In this document: one piece after another, positions 44,502 through 52,997 of the stretch
Position numbering within the stretch: position 1 is the stretch's first letter
Layout: the number at the start of each line of letters is the position of its first letter
From: Flavobacterium cellulosilyticum
Lineage (GTDB): Bacteria; Bacteroidota; Bacteroidia; Flavobacteriales; Flavobacteriaceae
Assembly (NCBI RefSeq): GCF_004349355.1
Contig: NZ_SMFK01000006.1
Coordinates: forward strand, 124,001-188,000
Length of the DNA stretch: 64,000 bases
Reading direction: 5' to 3'
Position numbers and translations under genes: made by a program
The notes under the pieces: generated by a model
Database searches by the model: none
Seen by the model: the letters and a program-made list of their open reading frames with translations, nothing else
Told to the model about the DNA's origin: nothing

Positions 44502-45134
44502 ATGATCGATTTTTTCATCAATGCCTATAAAAATGTTTCTACTTTTCATATTGTGCTAGAATTCATTGCTTTTGTATTCGGAATTTTGAGTGTGTGGTAT
44601 GCCAAAAAAGAAAATATTTGGGTTTATCCTACAGGTTTAGTTGCCACTATAATTACTACTTATTTACTTTATATTGCGGGCTATCTTGGTGACATGATGA
44701 TTAACGGTTATTTTACCATAATGAGCATTTATGGTTGGTACTATTGGTCTAAAAAAGGCCCTGAAAAAGATGGCTTGAAAATTACTAGAACAAATAGTAA
44801 TGAAAAAATAATAGGAATTGCATTGTTTTTTGTTACAATATTTGTAGTTTTCGGTATATATACTTTTTTTGATTATGAAATCAAATATGACAATTATATA
44901 GATATTTTTGCCTCGGGCATATTCTTTACAGGAATGTGGTATATGGCTAAGAAAAAAATAGAAAATTGGACACTTTGGATTCTGGGAGACTTGATTGTCA
45001 CCCCATTATACGCCTATAGAGGATTAGGAATGTTGTCCTTACAATATTTAATTTTTACAATTTTAGCAATTACAGCCTATTTAGAATGGAAGAAAACCTT
45101 AGACAACTCCCCAACACAGGAAGTCCAAAAATAA
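44502..45134 (+). CDS. pnuC: Nicotinamide riboside transporter PnuC
   Basis: Inner-membrane facilitator for nicotinamide riboside, 210 residues with about seven helices. WYAKKENIWVYPTGLVATIITTYL and MMINGYFTIMSIYGWYYW match the PnuC signature regions, as does NWTLWILGDLIVTPLYAYRG. Its 3' end overlaps the NadR-like kinase start by 49 bases; together they form a salvage pair in which the kinase traps the imported vitamin. Confidence 0.93.
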   Translation: MIDFFINAYKNVSTFHIVLEFIAFVFGILSVWYAKKENIWVYPTGLVATIITTYLLYIAGYLGDMMINGYFTIMSIYGWYYWSKKGPEKDGLKITRTNSNEKIIGIALFFVTIFVVFGIYTFFDYEIKYDNYIDIFASGIFFTGMWYMAKKKIENWTLWILGDLIVTPLYAYRGLGMLSLQYLIFTILAITAYLEWKKTLDNSPTQEVQK

Positions 45135-47203
45135 TCAAAATTGCTCTTTTTGGTCCGGAATCTACCGGCAAAACTACTTTAGCAATTCAACTTGCCGACC
45201 ATTTTAAAACGGCTTGGGTTCCCGAATATGCGCGTAATTATCTTCAAGAAAAGTGGAATAAAACGGGTCAAATTTGCGACGTTAACGACATGCTTCCCAT
45301 CGCTTATGGTCAAACAAAATTAGAAAACGACAGTCTTGCTAAAGCTAATAAATTCCTTTTTTGCGACACCAATCTATTGGTTACAAAAGTGTTTTCGGAA
45401 GTATACTACAACTATTGCGATCCTATATTAGACCAAGCAGCTCGTGAACATGAATATGATTTGTATTTTTTAACCGATATCGACGTGCCATGGGAAAAGG
45501 ACGATTTGAGAGACAAACCCGAAGGTAGAGACACTGTTTTTGCAGTTTTCAAACAGACTTTAATTGATAATAACAAACCCTTTATTATTCTATCTGGAAA
45601 CAAAGATTTACGCTTAAACAAAGCAATTACAATTATTAATGAATTAGAAAAAGCTAAACTTATGGAATTCTCATCACTTGATTTTGCACAAATAAACGAA
45701 CACAACATCTCGGTAGAAACCATTGAGACACAATTGAATTATTTCAAAAACGGTATTGCTAAAGCTGATTTAGTTGAAGCAGCTACAACTCAAAAAGGAA
45801 TTGTTAAATTATCCGAAGTCGAATCACAACAAAAAGCAGCTTTTTACGACAACAACAAATCAAATTACAAGTTAAAAAAATTCGTCCCAGCTTCTGGAGC
45901 TGCCAGCAGAATGTTTAAATTCTTGAATGAATTTTTGAATGATTTTAAATTCGAAAAGGAAAGCATAAATGAATATATAATCCGAAAAAAGAACAATGAA
46001 CTTTCTGATTTTATTTCAGGTCTTGAAAAGCTTCCGTTTTTTGAAGAAATACATGCGAAATTAAAAGAAATCCACCCTGATTTTGACACTTTAGAAAGTG
46101 ATGCGAAAAATTACCATTTTATAAAAACAATGTTGGCATCAGAGCACTTTAATTATGCTAACAAACCAAAAGGCATCCTTCCTTTTCACAAATATCCATC
46201 ACACATTGCCACTCCAATTGAAGAACATCTCAACGAATGTGCGATATATTCTAGCACAAAAGAAAAGTCACAATTGCATTTTACCTGTTCTGAAACCCAT
46301 CAAAACGAATTTGAAAATATAATAAATACCACCAAAAGCAAAGTCGAAAAGGCGACAGAAACCGAAATAAACATCAGTTTTTCGTACCAAAACAAAAACA
46401 CAGATACCATTGCAGTAGATTTAGACAACAAGCCTTTTAGAGACGAAAACGGAAAATTAGTTTTTAGACCTGGCGGACATGGCGCTTTAATTGCCAATTT
46501 AAAGGATCTTGAATCGGATATTATCTTTATAAAAAACATTGACAACGTTATTCAAAACAACAAAGAAACAACCACATTATACAAAAAAGCATTAGCAGGA
46601 ATTCTGATAGAATTGCAACAAAAAACTTTTGGCTATTTGAATGCTATCGAAAACAAAAAAGAAGTTAATCTTGAAGAAATTATTGCTTTCGCTAATGCTA
46701 ATTTGAACATAAAAACACCCGAAGATTTTGCTAATTACACTTTAGAAAACAAAATAAATTTCATCAAAAACACCCTAAATCGCCCAATTCGAGTTTGCGG
46801 AATGGTGAAAAATGACGGTGACTCTGGAGGTGGTCCATTTTGGGTTCGAGATACCAATGGCACTATTTCGTTACAAATTGTAGAAACTTCTCAAGTCGAT
46901 TTAAAAAACCCAGCTCAAGCTGAGATTTTAAAATCTGCTACGCATTTCAACCCTGTAGATTTGATTTGTGGCATCCGAAATTATAAAAACGAAAAATTCG
47001 ATTTAACTCAATTTATTGACCATGAAAGTGGTTTTATAGTAGAAAAAAATCAGAACGGAAAACCATTAAAAGCATATGAATTACCGGGATTATGGAACGG
47101 AGCCATGTCTAAATGGATTACTTTATTTATCGAAGTGCCTCTTATCACGTTCAATCCAGTAAAAACGGTTAATGATTTACTAAAACCAGCGCACCAACTC
47201 TAA
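45086..47203 (+). CDS. NadR-like nicotinamide riboside kinase fused to DUF4301
   Basis: Residues 1-190 are a NadR C-terminal type kinase: P-loop FGPESTGKTTLA, WVPEYARNYL, FCDTNLLVTKVFSE and FLTDIDVPWEKDDLRD. It should phosphorylate nicotinamide riboside imported by PnuC. Residues about 193-705 are DUF4301, whose KKFVPASGAASRMFK, RPGGHGALIANL and IFIKNIDNV resemble nucleotidyltransferase/UDP-sugar pyrophosphorylase motifs, followed by RVCGMVKNDGDSGGGPFWV. The DUF4301 part begins at Met193 (45662), as a free-standing protein would, so two formerly adjacent genes seem to have fused. The start overlaps pnuC; no later Met precedes the P-loop. Confidence 0.88.
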   Translation: MEENLRQLPNTGSPKIIKIALFGPESTGKTTLAIQLADHFKTAWVPEYARNYLQEKWNKTGQICDVNDMLPIAYGQTKLENDSLAKANKFLFCDTNLLVTKVFSEVYYNYCDPILDQAAREHEYDLYFLTDIDVPWEKDDLRDKPEGRDTVFAVFKQTLIDNNKPFIILSGNKDLRLNKAITIINELEKAKLMEFSSLDFAQINEHNISVETIETQLNYFKNGIAKADLVEAATTQKGIVKLSEVESQQKAAFYDNNKSNYKLKKFVPASGAASRMFKFLNEFLNDFKFEKESINEYIIRKKNNELSDFISGLEKLPFFEEIHAKLKEIHPDFDTLESDAKNYHFIKTMLASEHFNYANKPKGILPFHKYPSHIATPIEEHLNECAIYSSTKEKSQLHFTCSETHQNEFENIINTTKSKVEKATETEINISFSYQNKNTDTIAVDLDNKPFRDENGKLVFRPGGHGALIANLKDLESDIIFIKNIDNVIQNNKETTTLYKKALAGILIELQQKTFGYLNAIENKKEVNLEEIIAFANANLNIKTPEDFANYTLENKINFIKNTLNRPIRVCGMVKNDGDSGGGPFWVRDTNGTISLQIVETSQVDLKNPAQAEILKSATHFNPVDLICGIRNYKNEKFDLTQFIDHESGFIVEKNQNGKPLKAYELPGLWNGAMSKWITLFIEVPLITFNPVKTVNDLLKPAHQL

Positions 47204-47206
47204 ATT

Positions 47207-47608
47207 TTGGAAACAGAAAAAATCATATCGGAATTACAGTACAAAGCCGTTCGAAGCAGTGGCGCTGGAGGTCAAAACGTAAACAAAGTCTCGTCGAAAG
47301 TGGTTTTGTCTTTTGATTTGAAAAACTCACAAGCTTTGACCGAAGAAGAAAAATTGCGTCTAGAAGTTAAACTATCTTCAAGATTAACATCCGATTTAGT
47401 TTTAATTTTAAACTGTGACGAAGACCGAAGTCAGCTTAAAAACAAATCAATTGTTACAAAACGGTTTCTAGACATTATCGCAACTGGACTTTTGATTCCA
47501 AAAATTAGAAAAGCCACAAAAATTCCAAAATCTGCAATTCGAAAACGTATTAAGAATAAAAAGAACATTTCTGAAATAAAAAAATCCCGTCGAAAACCGG
47601 ACCATTAG
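47207..47608 (+). CDS. arfB: Alternative ribosome-rescue factor ArfB-like (YaeJ)
   Basis: Codon-independent release factor that frees stalled ribosomes. The GGQ motif is in RSSGAGGQNVNKVSSKV (about residue 18-33) and a basic C-terminal tail (residues 105-130, many Lys/Arg) would enter the mRNA channel. 133 residues is the usual length. The start is TTG at 47207; no in-frame ATG occurs before the GGQ motif. It follows the fusion gene by 3 bases. Confidence 0.93.
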   Translation: METEKIISELQYKAVRSSGAGGQNVNKVSSKVVLSFDLKNSQALTEEEKLRLEVKLSSRLTSDLVLILNCDEDRSQLKNKSIVTKRFLDIIATGLLIPKIRKATKIPKSAIRKRIKNKKNISEIKKSRRKPDH

Positions 47609-47610
47609 TG

Positions 47611-47752
47611 TTAAGATAATAGTACAAAGCATTAAGACAAAGTGATACTAAAATATTGATGCAATGAGAATTAGGGAGATATTTAAGAAAGATTTAGACG
47701 TAAGACAGAATTAAATTTCTAATATTCTTAATACTTAATTCTATTATCTTAA
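47611..47752. repeat. Long-range inverted repeat upstream of the riboswitch
   Basis: TTAAGATAATAG (47611-47622) and CTATTATCTTAA (47741-47752) are perfect complements 118 bases apart; inside, AGAATTAA and TTAATTCT pair as well. The whole block is AT-rich and non-coding. A related AGATAATAGA/TCTATTATCT pair lies before the thi operon genes at 62751. Confidence 0.6.
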
Positions 47753-47761
47753 TACTTTTTA

Positions 47762-47769
47762 TATATTTG
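47762..47769 (+). promoter_or_regulatory. -7 box (TATATTTG) for the thiamine receptor transcript
   Basis: Full match to TAnnTTTG. Transcription would begin about 47776, exactly at the 5' end of the TPP riboswitch. Confidence 0.7.
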
Positions 47770-47774
47770 CCCCG

Positions 47775-47853
47775 TCTCAAAGGGGTGCTCTAAATAACGA
47801 GCTGAGATTATACCCAACGAACCTGGACGAGTAATGTTGTCAAGGGAAATAGA
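47775..47853 (+). promoter_or_regulatory. TPP riboswitch (THI element)
   Basis: The conserved blocks occur in order: AGGGGTGC, GAGCTGAGATTATACCC, GAACCTGG, GAGTAATGTTGTCAAGGGAA. The P1 ends TCT/AGA can pair. It lies 95 bases before the TonB-receptor start, so thiamine diphosphate should turn this receptor down. The leader between 47854 and 47947 is AT-rich with no clear terminator, suggesting control of translation rather than termination. Confidence 0.95.
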
Positions 47854-47947
47854 TTTAAGAAGAACACTGTTATTCTTAAAATCTGAATCAATCATTTTTA
47901 ATTTAACAAAAGAATAATTCCCCCTTTTATTCGTAAATCATTTACGG

Positions 47948-50143
47948 ATGAACCATTTATTTTTAAAAGAAAGCCAAAAGCCAAAAGCCAAAAGCCAAAT
48001 CTCAAACAAGCGAAGTAAAGTCAAAAACCAATTCATCACTTTTTCTTTCTCTATTGCCTTATGCCTTGTTGCTAATGCCTCATTTTCACAAGAAAAACCA
48101 AAAGACTCAACAAAAGTCAATCAACTTGACGAAGTATTAGTTTCAGCTATTCGTGCCACAACAAAAACTCCTGTTTCGTTTAGTAATCTCGACAAAAAAG
48201 ACATTAAATATAGAAATTTAGGTCAAGACATCCCTATTTTAATGAACTTCCTACCTTCGGTTGTTACCACCTCCGATGCTGGAAATGGCGTGGGTTATAC
48301 CGGAATTCGTGTTCGTGGTAGTGATGCTACACGTGTCAATATTACTATCAACGGAATCCCCTACAACGATTCTGAAAGTCATGGAACCTATTGGGTAAAT
48401 ATGCCCGATTTTGCTTCTTCTATAGAGAGTTTGCAATTGCAACGCGGCGTAGGAACTTCGACAAATGGAGCTGGAGCTTTTGGAGCTAGTTTGAATATGT
48501 TAACTGACAATTATTCGAAGGAAAGCAAGGCAGAAATTTCAAGTTCTATTGGAAGTTTTAACACCTTTAAAAACACCGTCAAATTTAGCACTGGTTTAAT
48601 GAATGACCATTTTGAAATTGCGGGTCGTTTATCCGCTTTAAAATCGGATGGTTATATAGACAGAGCTAGTTCTGATTTGAAATCTTATTTTCTTCAAGGA
48701 ACTTACATTGGCAAAACTACTTTAATCAAAGCCTTGGTTTTTGGAGGAAAAGAAAAAACGTATCAATCTTGGAATGGTACCGATGCGGAAACTTTAGCTT
48801 CTGACAGAACATTTAATTCTGCTGGAATGTATACTGACGAAAATAATCAAACACGTTACTATGATAATGAAACCGATAATTACCAACAAGACCATTTTCA
48901 ATTGCATTGGAACGAAAAAGTATCAAGCAACTGGAGCACGAACTTGGCCGTTCATTATACCAAAGGAAAAGGCTATTATGAAAATTATAAAGAAGATGCA
49001 AAATTCTCTAGCTATAATTTAACTCCAATTGTAATTGGCATCACAACCATCAATAGAACCGATTTAGTTCGTCAAAAATGGTTGGACAATAATTTCTACG
49101 GAACCACTTTTTCTGCTATATACGATAAAGAAAATTTAAATGTGATTTTTGGTGGTGGATGGAATAAATACGAAGGAGCCCATTTTGGGAAAGTAATCTG
49201 GGCAAGATATGCGTCTCAAAGTGAATTGGGCGACCATTACTACGATGACGCTGCTATAAAAACGGATGGGAATGTTTTTGCGAAAGCCAATTATCAAATT
49301 AGTGATAAAATCAGTTTGTATGGAGATTTACAACTTAGAAATGTGAGTTACAAAGCAGATAGTTATGAAACAGGATTGGTAAACGACAACTTTAATTTTT
49401 TCAATCCAAAAGCAGGATTAAACTATACCTTAGATTCTAAAAGTGTTTTATACCTTTCGTATGCCAGAGCCAATCGTGAACCTAACAGAACCGATTATGA
49501 AACTGGAAATGCCAAACCAGAAAAACTAAACGATTTCGAAATGGGTTGGAGATTTGATACTGATAAAGTAAAAATCAATTCTAATGTTTATTATATGGCC
49601 TACAAAGACCAATTGATTTTGACTGGCAAATTAGACGATGTTGGAAGTCCAATTCGTTCTAACAGCGAAAAAAGTTATCGTTTAGGATTAGAAGTTGATG
49701 CTACAATTGCTATATCTGACAAATTTTACATCAAACCCAACTTTACTTTAAGCAGCAATAAAAATGTTGATTTGGCCGTTGACGGTGAAAATTACGGAAC
49801 AACCACTATTGCTTATTCGCCATCGATAATTGCAGGAAACATTTTCGTTTTTAAACCCATTGAAAGTCTACAAATTTCACTTTTACAAAAATTTGTTGGC
49901 GAGCAATACATGAACAACATCGAATTAAAAGATGCTAAACTGGCAGACTATTTTGTAAATGATTTGAATATTGGTTACGAAATTAAACCAAAATCAGTTT
50001 TCAAATCAATTGTGTTTTCAGGATTAGTAAACAATATACTTGACAAAAAATACATTTCAAACGGATACATGTGGGATGTATATCCCTATTATTATCCACA
50101 AGCTGGAATTAATTTCTTAGTAGGTATTAACCTAAAATTCTAA
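47948..50143 (+). CDS. TonB-dependent outer-membrane receptor, probable thiamine (precursor) uptake
   Basis: 731-residue siderophore/vitamin-type receptor (not SusC type). After an unusual long basic leader the hydrophobic signal is ITFSFSIALCLVANASFSQ. The TonB box region is LDEVLVSAIRA, the plug holds TGIRVRGSDATRVNITINGIPYNDSES and QLQRGVGTSTNGAGAFGASLNM, and the barrel ends in LKF. The TPP riboswitch directly upstream assigns it to thiamine or a thiamine precursor. The N-terminal leader is encoded partly by four 7-base repeats, and no alternative ATG lies between them and the signal peptide. Confidence 0.93.
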   Translation: MNHLFLKESQKPKAKSQISNKRSKVKNQFITFSFSIALCLVANASFSQEKPKDSTKVNQLDEVLVSAIRATTKTPVSFSNLDKKDIKYRNLGQDIPILMNFLPSVVTTSDAGNGVGYTGIRVRGSDATRVNITINGIPYNDSESHGTYWVNMPDFASSIESLQLQRGVGTSTNGAGAFGASLNMLTDNYSKESKAEISSSIGSFNTFKNTVKFSTGLMNDHFEIAGRLSALKSDGYIDRASSDLKSYFLQGTYIGKTTLIKALVFGGKEKTYQSWNGTDAETLASDRTFNSAGMYTDENNQTRYYDNETDNYQQDHFQLHWNEKVSSNWSTNLAVHYTKGKGYYENYKEDAKFSSYNLTPIVIGITTINRTDLVRQKWLDNNFYGTTFSAIYDKENLNVIFGGGWNKYEGAHFGKVIWARYASQSELGDHYYDDAAIKTDGNVFAKANYQISDKISLYGDLQLRNVSYKADSYETGLVNDNFNFFNPKAGLNYTLDSKSVLYLSYARANREPNRTDYETGNAKPEKLNDFEMGWRFDTDKVKINSNVYYMAYKDQLILTGKLDDVGSPIRSNSEKSYRLGLEVDATIAISDKFYIKPNFTLSSNKNVDLAVDGENYGTTTIAYSPSIIAGNIFVFKPIESLQISLLQKFVGEQYMNNIELKDAKLADYFVNDLNIGYEIKPKSVFKSIVFSGLVNNILDKKYISNGYMWDVYPYYYPQAGINFLVGINLKF
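47971..47998 (+). repeat. Four tandem AAGCCAA heptamers within the receptor's first codons
   Basis: Units at 47971, 47978, 47985 and 47992 are identical. They fall in codons 8-17, and gain or loss of one unit would shift the frame. Confidence 0.9.
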
Positions 50144-50157
50144 GTAAAAAATTATTT

Positions 50158-50200
50158 AAAAAATAGCGCCTGAAATAATTAATTTCAGGCGCTATTTTTT
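50158..50200. terminator. Bidirectional terminator between the receptor and a lipoprotein gene
   Basis: Perfect 19-base arms: AAAAAATAGCGCCTGAAAT and ATTTCAGGCGCTATTTTTT around a 5-base loop. It serves the converging genes on both sides and overlaps the stop of the minus-strand gene by one base. Confidence 0.95.
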
Positions 50201-50619
50201 TAGTTAAATATTCTTAATATATTCCCGTTAACTTCAACTCGGTATTGCTTCATAGGATATTCTTTTCCAGCACTTAAACCGGTAAACAAACTATATTCTG
50301 CATTATCACAAGCACAAAGTGCATTGATACCTTTTAGGGTCATTGTAGAACAATCACTCAAAGCTTGATTAGGGCAAGCCGCATCAAAAGCATTATATCC
50401 GCTACCCGTATTGAAAATATAAATTCCTCTGCCCGCCCCTTGATTAGCATAGTAAACCGCATTACTAGCATACAAAAGTTTAGAATACGAAGGCAAACTC
50501 ATATTTATTGTAAAAGAAAAGGAATAGCTAGGTATATATGGATTTTTGTTGTTGAAATTATTGGTAGTACAGCCAAAAAAAAGAGGCAACACCATCAAAA
50601 AGAAAAAATATTTTTTCAT
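50200..50619 (-). CDS. Rieske-fold-like lipoprotein lacking the cluster His ligands
   Basis: Lipoprotein (LFFGC, Cys17). The C-terminal half has the layout of small flavobacterial Rieske proteins: GRGIYIFNTGSGYNAFDAACPN, ALCACDNAEYSLFTGLSAG and YRVEVNGNILRIF. But where a Rieske protein has CxH and CxxH, this one reads CPN and CDNA, so both histidines are missing and a normal [2Fe-2S] cluster is unlikely. Alternative: a Cys-rich binding protein of related fold. Monocistronic. Confidence 0.7.
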   Translation of the reverse strand: MKKYFFFLMVLPLFFGCTTNNFNNKNPYIPSYSFSFTINMSLPSYSKLLYASNAVYYANQGAGRGIYIFNTGSGYNAFDAACPNQALSDCSTMTLKGINALCACDNAEYSLFTGLSAGKEYPMKQYRVEVNGNILRIFN

Positions 50620-50720
50620 TATTCAAATATTGTTAAAGAATTATAGAAACAAATTTAATTTAATTAACTTTGAAATGTATATGTTTGTGATATATTTATA
50701 AGTAAAAATAAAATTAATAG

Positions 50721-50728
50721 TATCTTTG
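50721..50728 (+). promoter_or_regulatory. -7 box (TATCTTTG) for greA
   Basis: Full TAnnTTTG match 57 bases before the greA start, placing the transcript start near 50735. Confidence 0.65.
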
Positions 50729-50735
50729 TGGAAAG

Positions 50736-50760
50736 AAATCCCGTCCTGATGGGATTTTTT
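50736..50760 (+). terminator. Terminator-like hairpin in the greA leader
   Basis: AAATCCC (50736-50742) and GGGATTT (50751-50757) with an 8-base loop, followed directly by T. It would form at the very 5' end of the greA mRNA, 25 bases ahead of the start codon. Confidence 0.65.
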
Positions 50761-50784
50761 CTATTTTATATAAACGATGAAGTT

Positions 50785-51261
50785 ATGAGCCAAGTATCTT
50801 ATTACACCGCAGAAGGATTAAAAAAATTAAGAGAAGAATTAGATTATTTAAAAAGTGTGATGCGTCCAAAAGCATCCGCAGATATAGCTGAAGCACGAGA
50901 CAAAGGCGACTTGTCTGAGAATGCCGAATACGATGCTGCCAAAGAAGCACAAGGTATGTTGGAGATGCGAATTGCAAAATTAGAAGCAGTACATTCTAAT
51001 GCTAGATTGATTGACGAAACCACTTTAGACCTTACTAAAGCATTGGTTTTGTCGAATGTAAAAATTAAGAATCAAGCCAATGGAATGGAAATGAAATACA
51101 CGCTTGTTGCCGAAAGTGAAGCCGATTTGAAGACCGGAAAAATATCAGTTACTTCACCTATTGGTAGAGGTTTGTTAGGAAAATCAGTTGGAGAAATTGC
51201 TGAAATCACGGTTCCAAATGGCATCTTAAAATTTGAAATTTTAGAGATTTCTAGAGACTAA
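50785..51261 (+). CDS. greA: Transcription elongation factor GreA
   Basis: Stimulates transcript cleavage by backtracked RNA polymerase. The start at MSQVSYYTAEGLKKL is chosen although an in-frame ATG exists at 50749, because GreA proteins begin here and the upstream codons overlap the leader hairpin; this gives 158 residues, the normal length. Coiled-coil tip ARDKGDLSENAEYDAAKE with the essential acidic residues and the C-terminal SPIGRGLLGKSVGE are present. Confidence 0.96.
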   Translation: MSQVSYYTAEGLKKLREELDYLKSVMRPKASADIAEARDKGDLSENAEYDAAKEAQGMLEMRIAKLEAVHSNARLIDETTLDLTKALVLSNVKIKNQANGMEMKYTLVAESEADLKTGKISVTSPIGRGLLGKSVGEIAEITVPNGILKFEILEISRD

Positions 51262-51265
51262 TGAA

Positions 51266-51329
51266 GGTTAACTGCTTAATCGTATAACTGTTTAAACGAT
51301 TAAGCAACTAACCAGTTAAACGATTAACC
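51266..51329. repeat. Nested palindrome between greA and the HIT gene
   Basis: Perfect arms TGCTTAATCGT (51273-51283) and ACGATTAAGCA (51296-51306), with an outer GGTTAA/TTAACC pair (51266, 51324) and a further partial AGTTAAACGATTAA repeat. No T-run, so an interspersed palindrome rather than a terminator. Confidence 0.65.
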
Positions 51330-51339
51330 CCTTTCTACT

Positions 51340-51729
51340 ATGTCAAGTATTTTTACCAAAATAATAAATGGAGAAATCCCTTGCTACAAAATAGCCGAGG
51401 ACGATAATTTCTTTGCATTTTTAGACATCAATCCTAATACAAAAGGACATACTTTATGTGTGCCAAAAAAGGAAGTGGACAAACTTTTTGACCTTGACGA
51501 TGAATTGTATTTGGGATTAATGCAATTTTCTAAAAAGATTGCTGCTGCCATCAAAAAAACGGTTCCCTGTGACAGAATCGGCATGACTATAATTGGTCTC
51601 GAAGTGCCACATGCTCACGTACATTTGATTCCCTTAAACACTATGGACGATATGCGTTTCCATAAAAAAGTTGCAATGTCAACAGCTGAATTTGAAGCTT
51701 TGGCCGAAAGTATTAAAGCCAATTTATAA
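51340..51729 (+). CDS. HIT-family nucleotide hydrolase
   Basis: Histidine-triad protein of the HinT/Fhit class; 129 residues. Starts SIFTKIINGEIPCYKIAEDD, and the triad lies in VPHAHVHLIPL (about residue 88-98), the central His being the nucleophile. Hydrolyses nucleoside phosphoramidates or dinucleoside polyphosphates. Ended by a strong terminator. Confidence 0.94.
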   Translation: MSSIFTKIINGEIPCYKIAEDDNFFAFLDINPNTKGHTLCVPKKEVDKLFDLDDELYLGLMQFSKKIAAAIKKTVPCDRIGMTIIGLEVPHAHVHLIPLNTMDDMRFHKKVAMSTAEFEALAESIKANL

Positions 51730-51770
51730 TTATATTTTTAAATAAAACAAATTGGAATGATTTTCGTTAA

Positions 51771-51804
51771 AAAAGGGAATAGGCAAAAACCTATTCCCTT
51801 TTAA
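51771..51804 (+). terminator. Intrinsic terminator after the HIT gene
   Basis: Perfect 13-base arms AAAAGGGAATAGG (51771-51783) and CCTATTCCCTTTT (51790-51802) around a 6-base loop. Confidence 0.93.
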
Positions 51805-51824
51805 TTTGTAATCAAAACTGTAAT

Positions 51825-52997
51825 ATGAAAAACATTTATTTACTACTTTTATTCTTTATCTCCACACTAAGTTTTGGACAGTTAAATACTAACTACGCTA
51901 TTGTAGATGCAAAAATGATTGCGATTCCTTCCAATGCTTCAGCTTCTACAGAGACAATTGCTAATTATATTAACACCTATTTCAAAACAGAAAACGATAA
52001 AATTCGTGCCGCCTTTTTTTGGACTGCATCAAATATAAGTTATGATGTTAAAAATATGTTCGCCCAAAACTCAGATGAAACTTCACAAGAAAAAATAACA
52101 ACTACTTTAAAACTTAGAAAAGGGGTTTGTATCCATTATGCCGAAGTTTTCAATGACATCGCTAATAAAATTGGCATTCAATCCCACATTATAGTTGGTT
52201 ATACCCAACAAAACCGGATAATATCCACTCTATCCCACGCTTGGTGTGCCGCTAAAATTGATAGCAAATGGTATGTTTTTGATCCCACTTGGGGTGCTGG
52301 ATTTGTCAAAAACGGAATATTTGTCAAAAAACTAAACAATTATTATTTCAAAACAGAACCAGAAAAAAGTATTGCTTCGCATATTCCTTTTGATTATTTA
52401 TGGCAATTTTTAAATTATCCTATTACTAATCAAGAGTTTTATGATGGGAAAATCCAAATTAATAAATCGAAGCCGTTTTTTAACTTCGAAAAAGAAATAG
52501 AGAAAACCCTTTCCTTATCAGAAAGTGATAAAATATGGGAATCGAGAAAAAGAATTGAGAAAAACGGTGTCAAAAACCAATTGATACAAGAATATCTAAA
52601 CAGCAGAAAGAAGGAACAAGAAGTGGTAAATCACAATTTAAATGTCGAAAAAATAAATACAATCACCGATGAATATAATCAAGCAATTGCTTTGTTTAAT
52701 GATTTTATTTATTATAAAAACAATAAATTCAAACCCATTTTAGCAGATTATGAAATCAATAAAATGATTCAAAATCCAAAAGACAATTTGGTTAATTGCC
52801 AAAATAATTTAGATAATTTAGCTGCAGTAGGTAGTGGAAATAGCGCTAATTTGGCTTCATTAAGAAAATCTATTTATGATGCCTTGACTCAAGTTGAAAA
52901 ACAAGAATTATTTGTAAAAGACTATTTAAGCAAATCTAAAATAGCCAGAAAATCAATGTTTTCTAAAGTCACTTGGTTTGGAATTCCTTTAAATTAA
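51825..52997 (+). CDS. Secreted transglutaminase-like protein
   Basis: Signal peptide 1-19 (STLSFGQ). A transglutaminase-like (papain-fold) domain spans about residues 35-170, with Cys in RKGVCIHYAEVFNDIA, His in TLSHAWCAAKI and Asp in YVFDPTWGAG, the full triad. The remaining 220 residues are helical with coiled-coil tendency (SRKRIEKNGVKNQLIQEYL and onward). Probably a periplasmic peptidase or cross-linking enzyme; substrate unknown. Its stop overlaps that of the convergent histidine kinase by 9 bases. Confidence 0.88.
   Translation: MKNIYLLLLFFISTLSFGQLNTNYAIVDAKMIAIPSNASASTETIANYINTYFKTENDKIRAAFFWTASNISYDVKNMFAQNSDETSQEKITTTLKLRKGVCIHYAEVFNDIANKIGIQSHIIVGYTQQNRIISTLSHAWCAAKIDSKWYVFDPTWGAGFVKNGIFVKKLNNYYFKTEPEKSIASHIPFDYLWQFLNYPITNQEFYDGKIQINKSKPFFNFEKEIEKTLSLSESDKIWESRKRIEKNGVKNQLIQEYLNSRKKEQEVVNHNLNVEKINTITDEYNQAIALFNDFIYYKNNKFKPILADYEINKMIQNPKDNLVNCQNNLDNLAAVGSGNSANLASLRKSIYDALTQVEKQELFVKDYLSKSKIARKSMFSKVTWFGIPLN

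Noticed and set aside
50728..50784. Upstream extension of greA
   Set aside because: The extension overlaps the -7 box and leader hairpin and does not belong to the GreA family; the normal start is at 50785.
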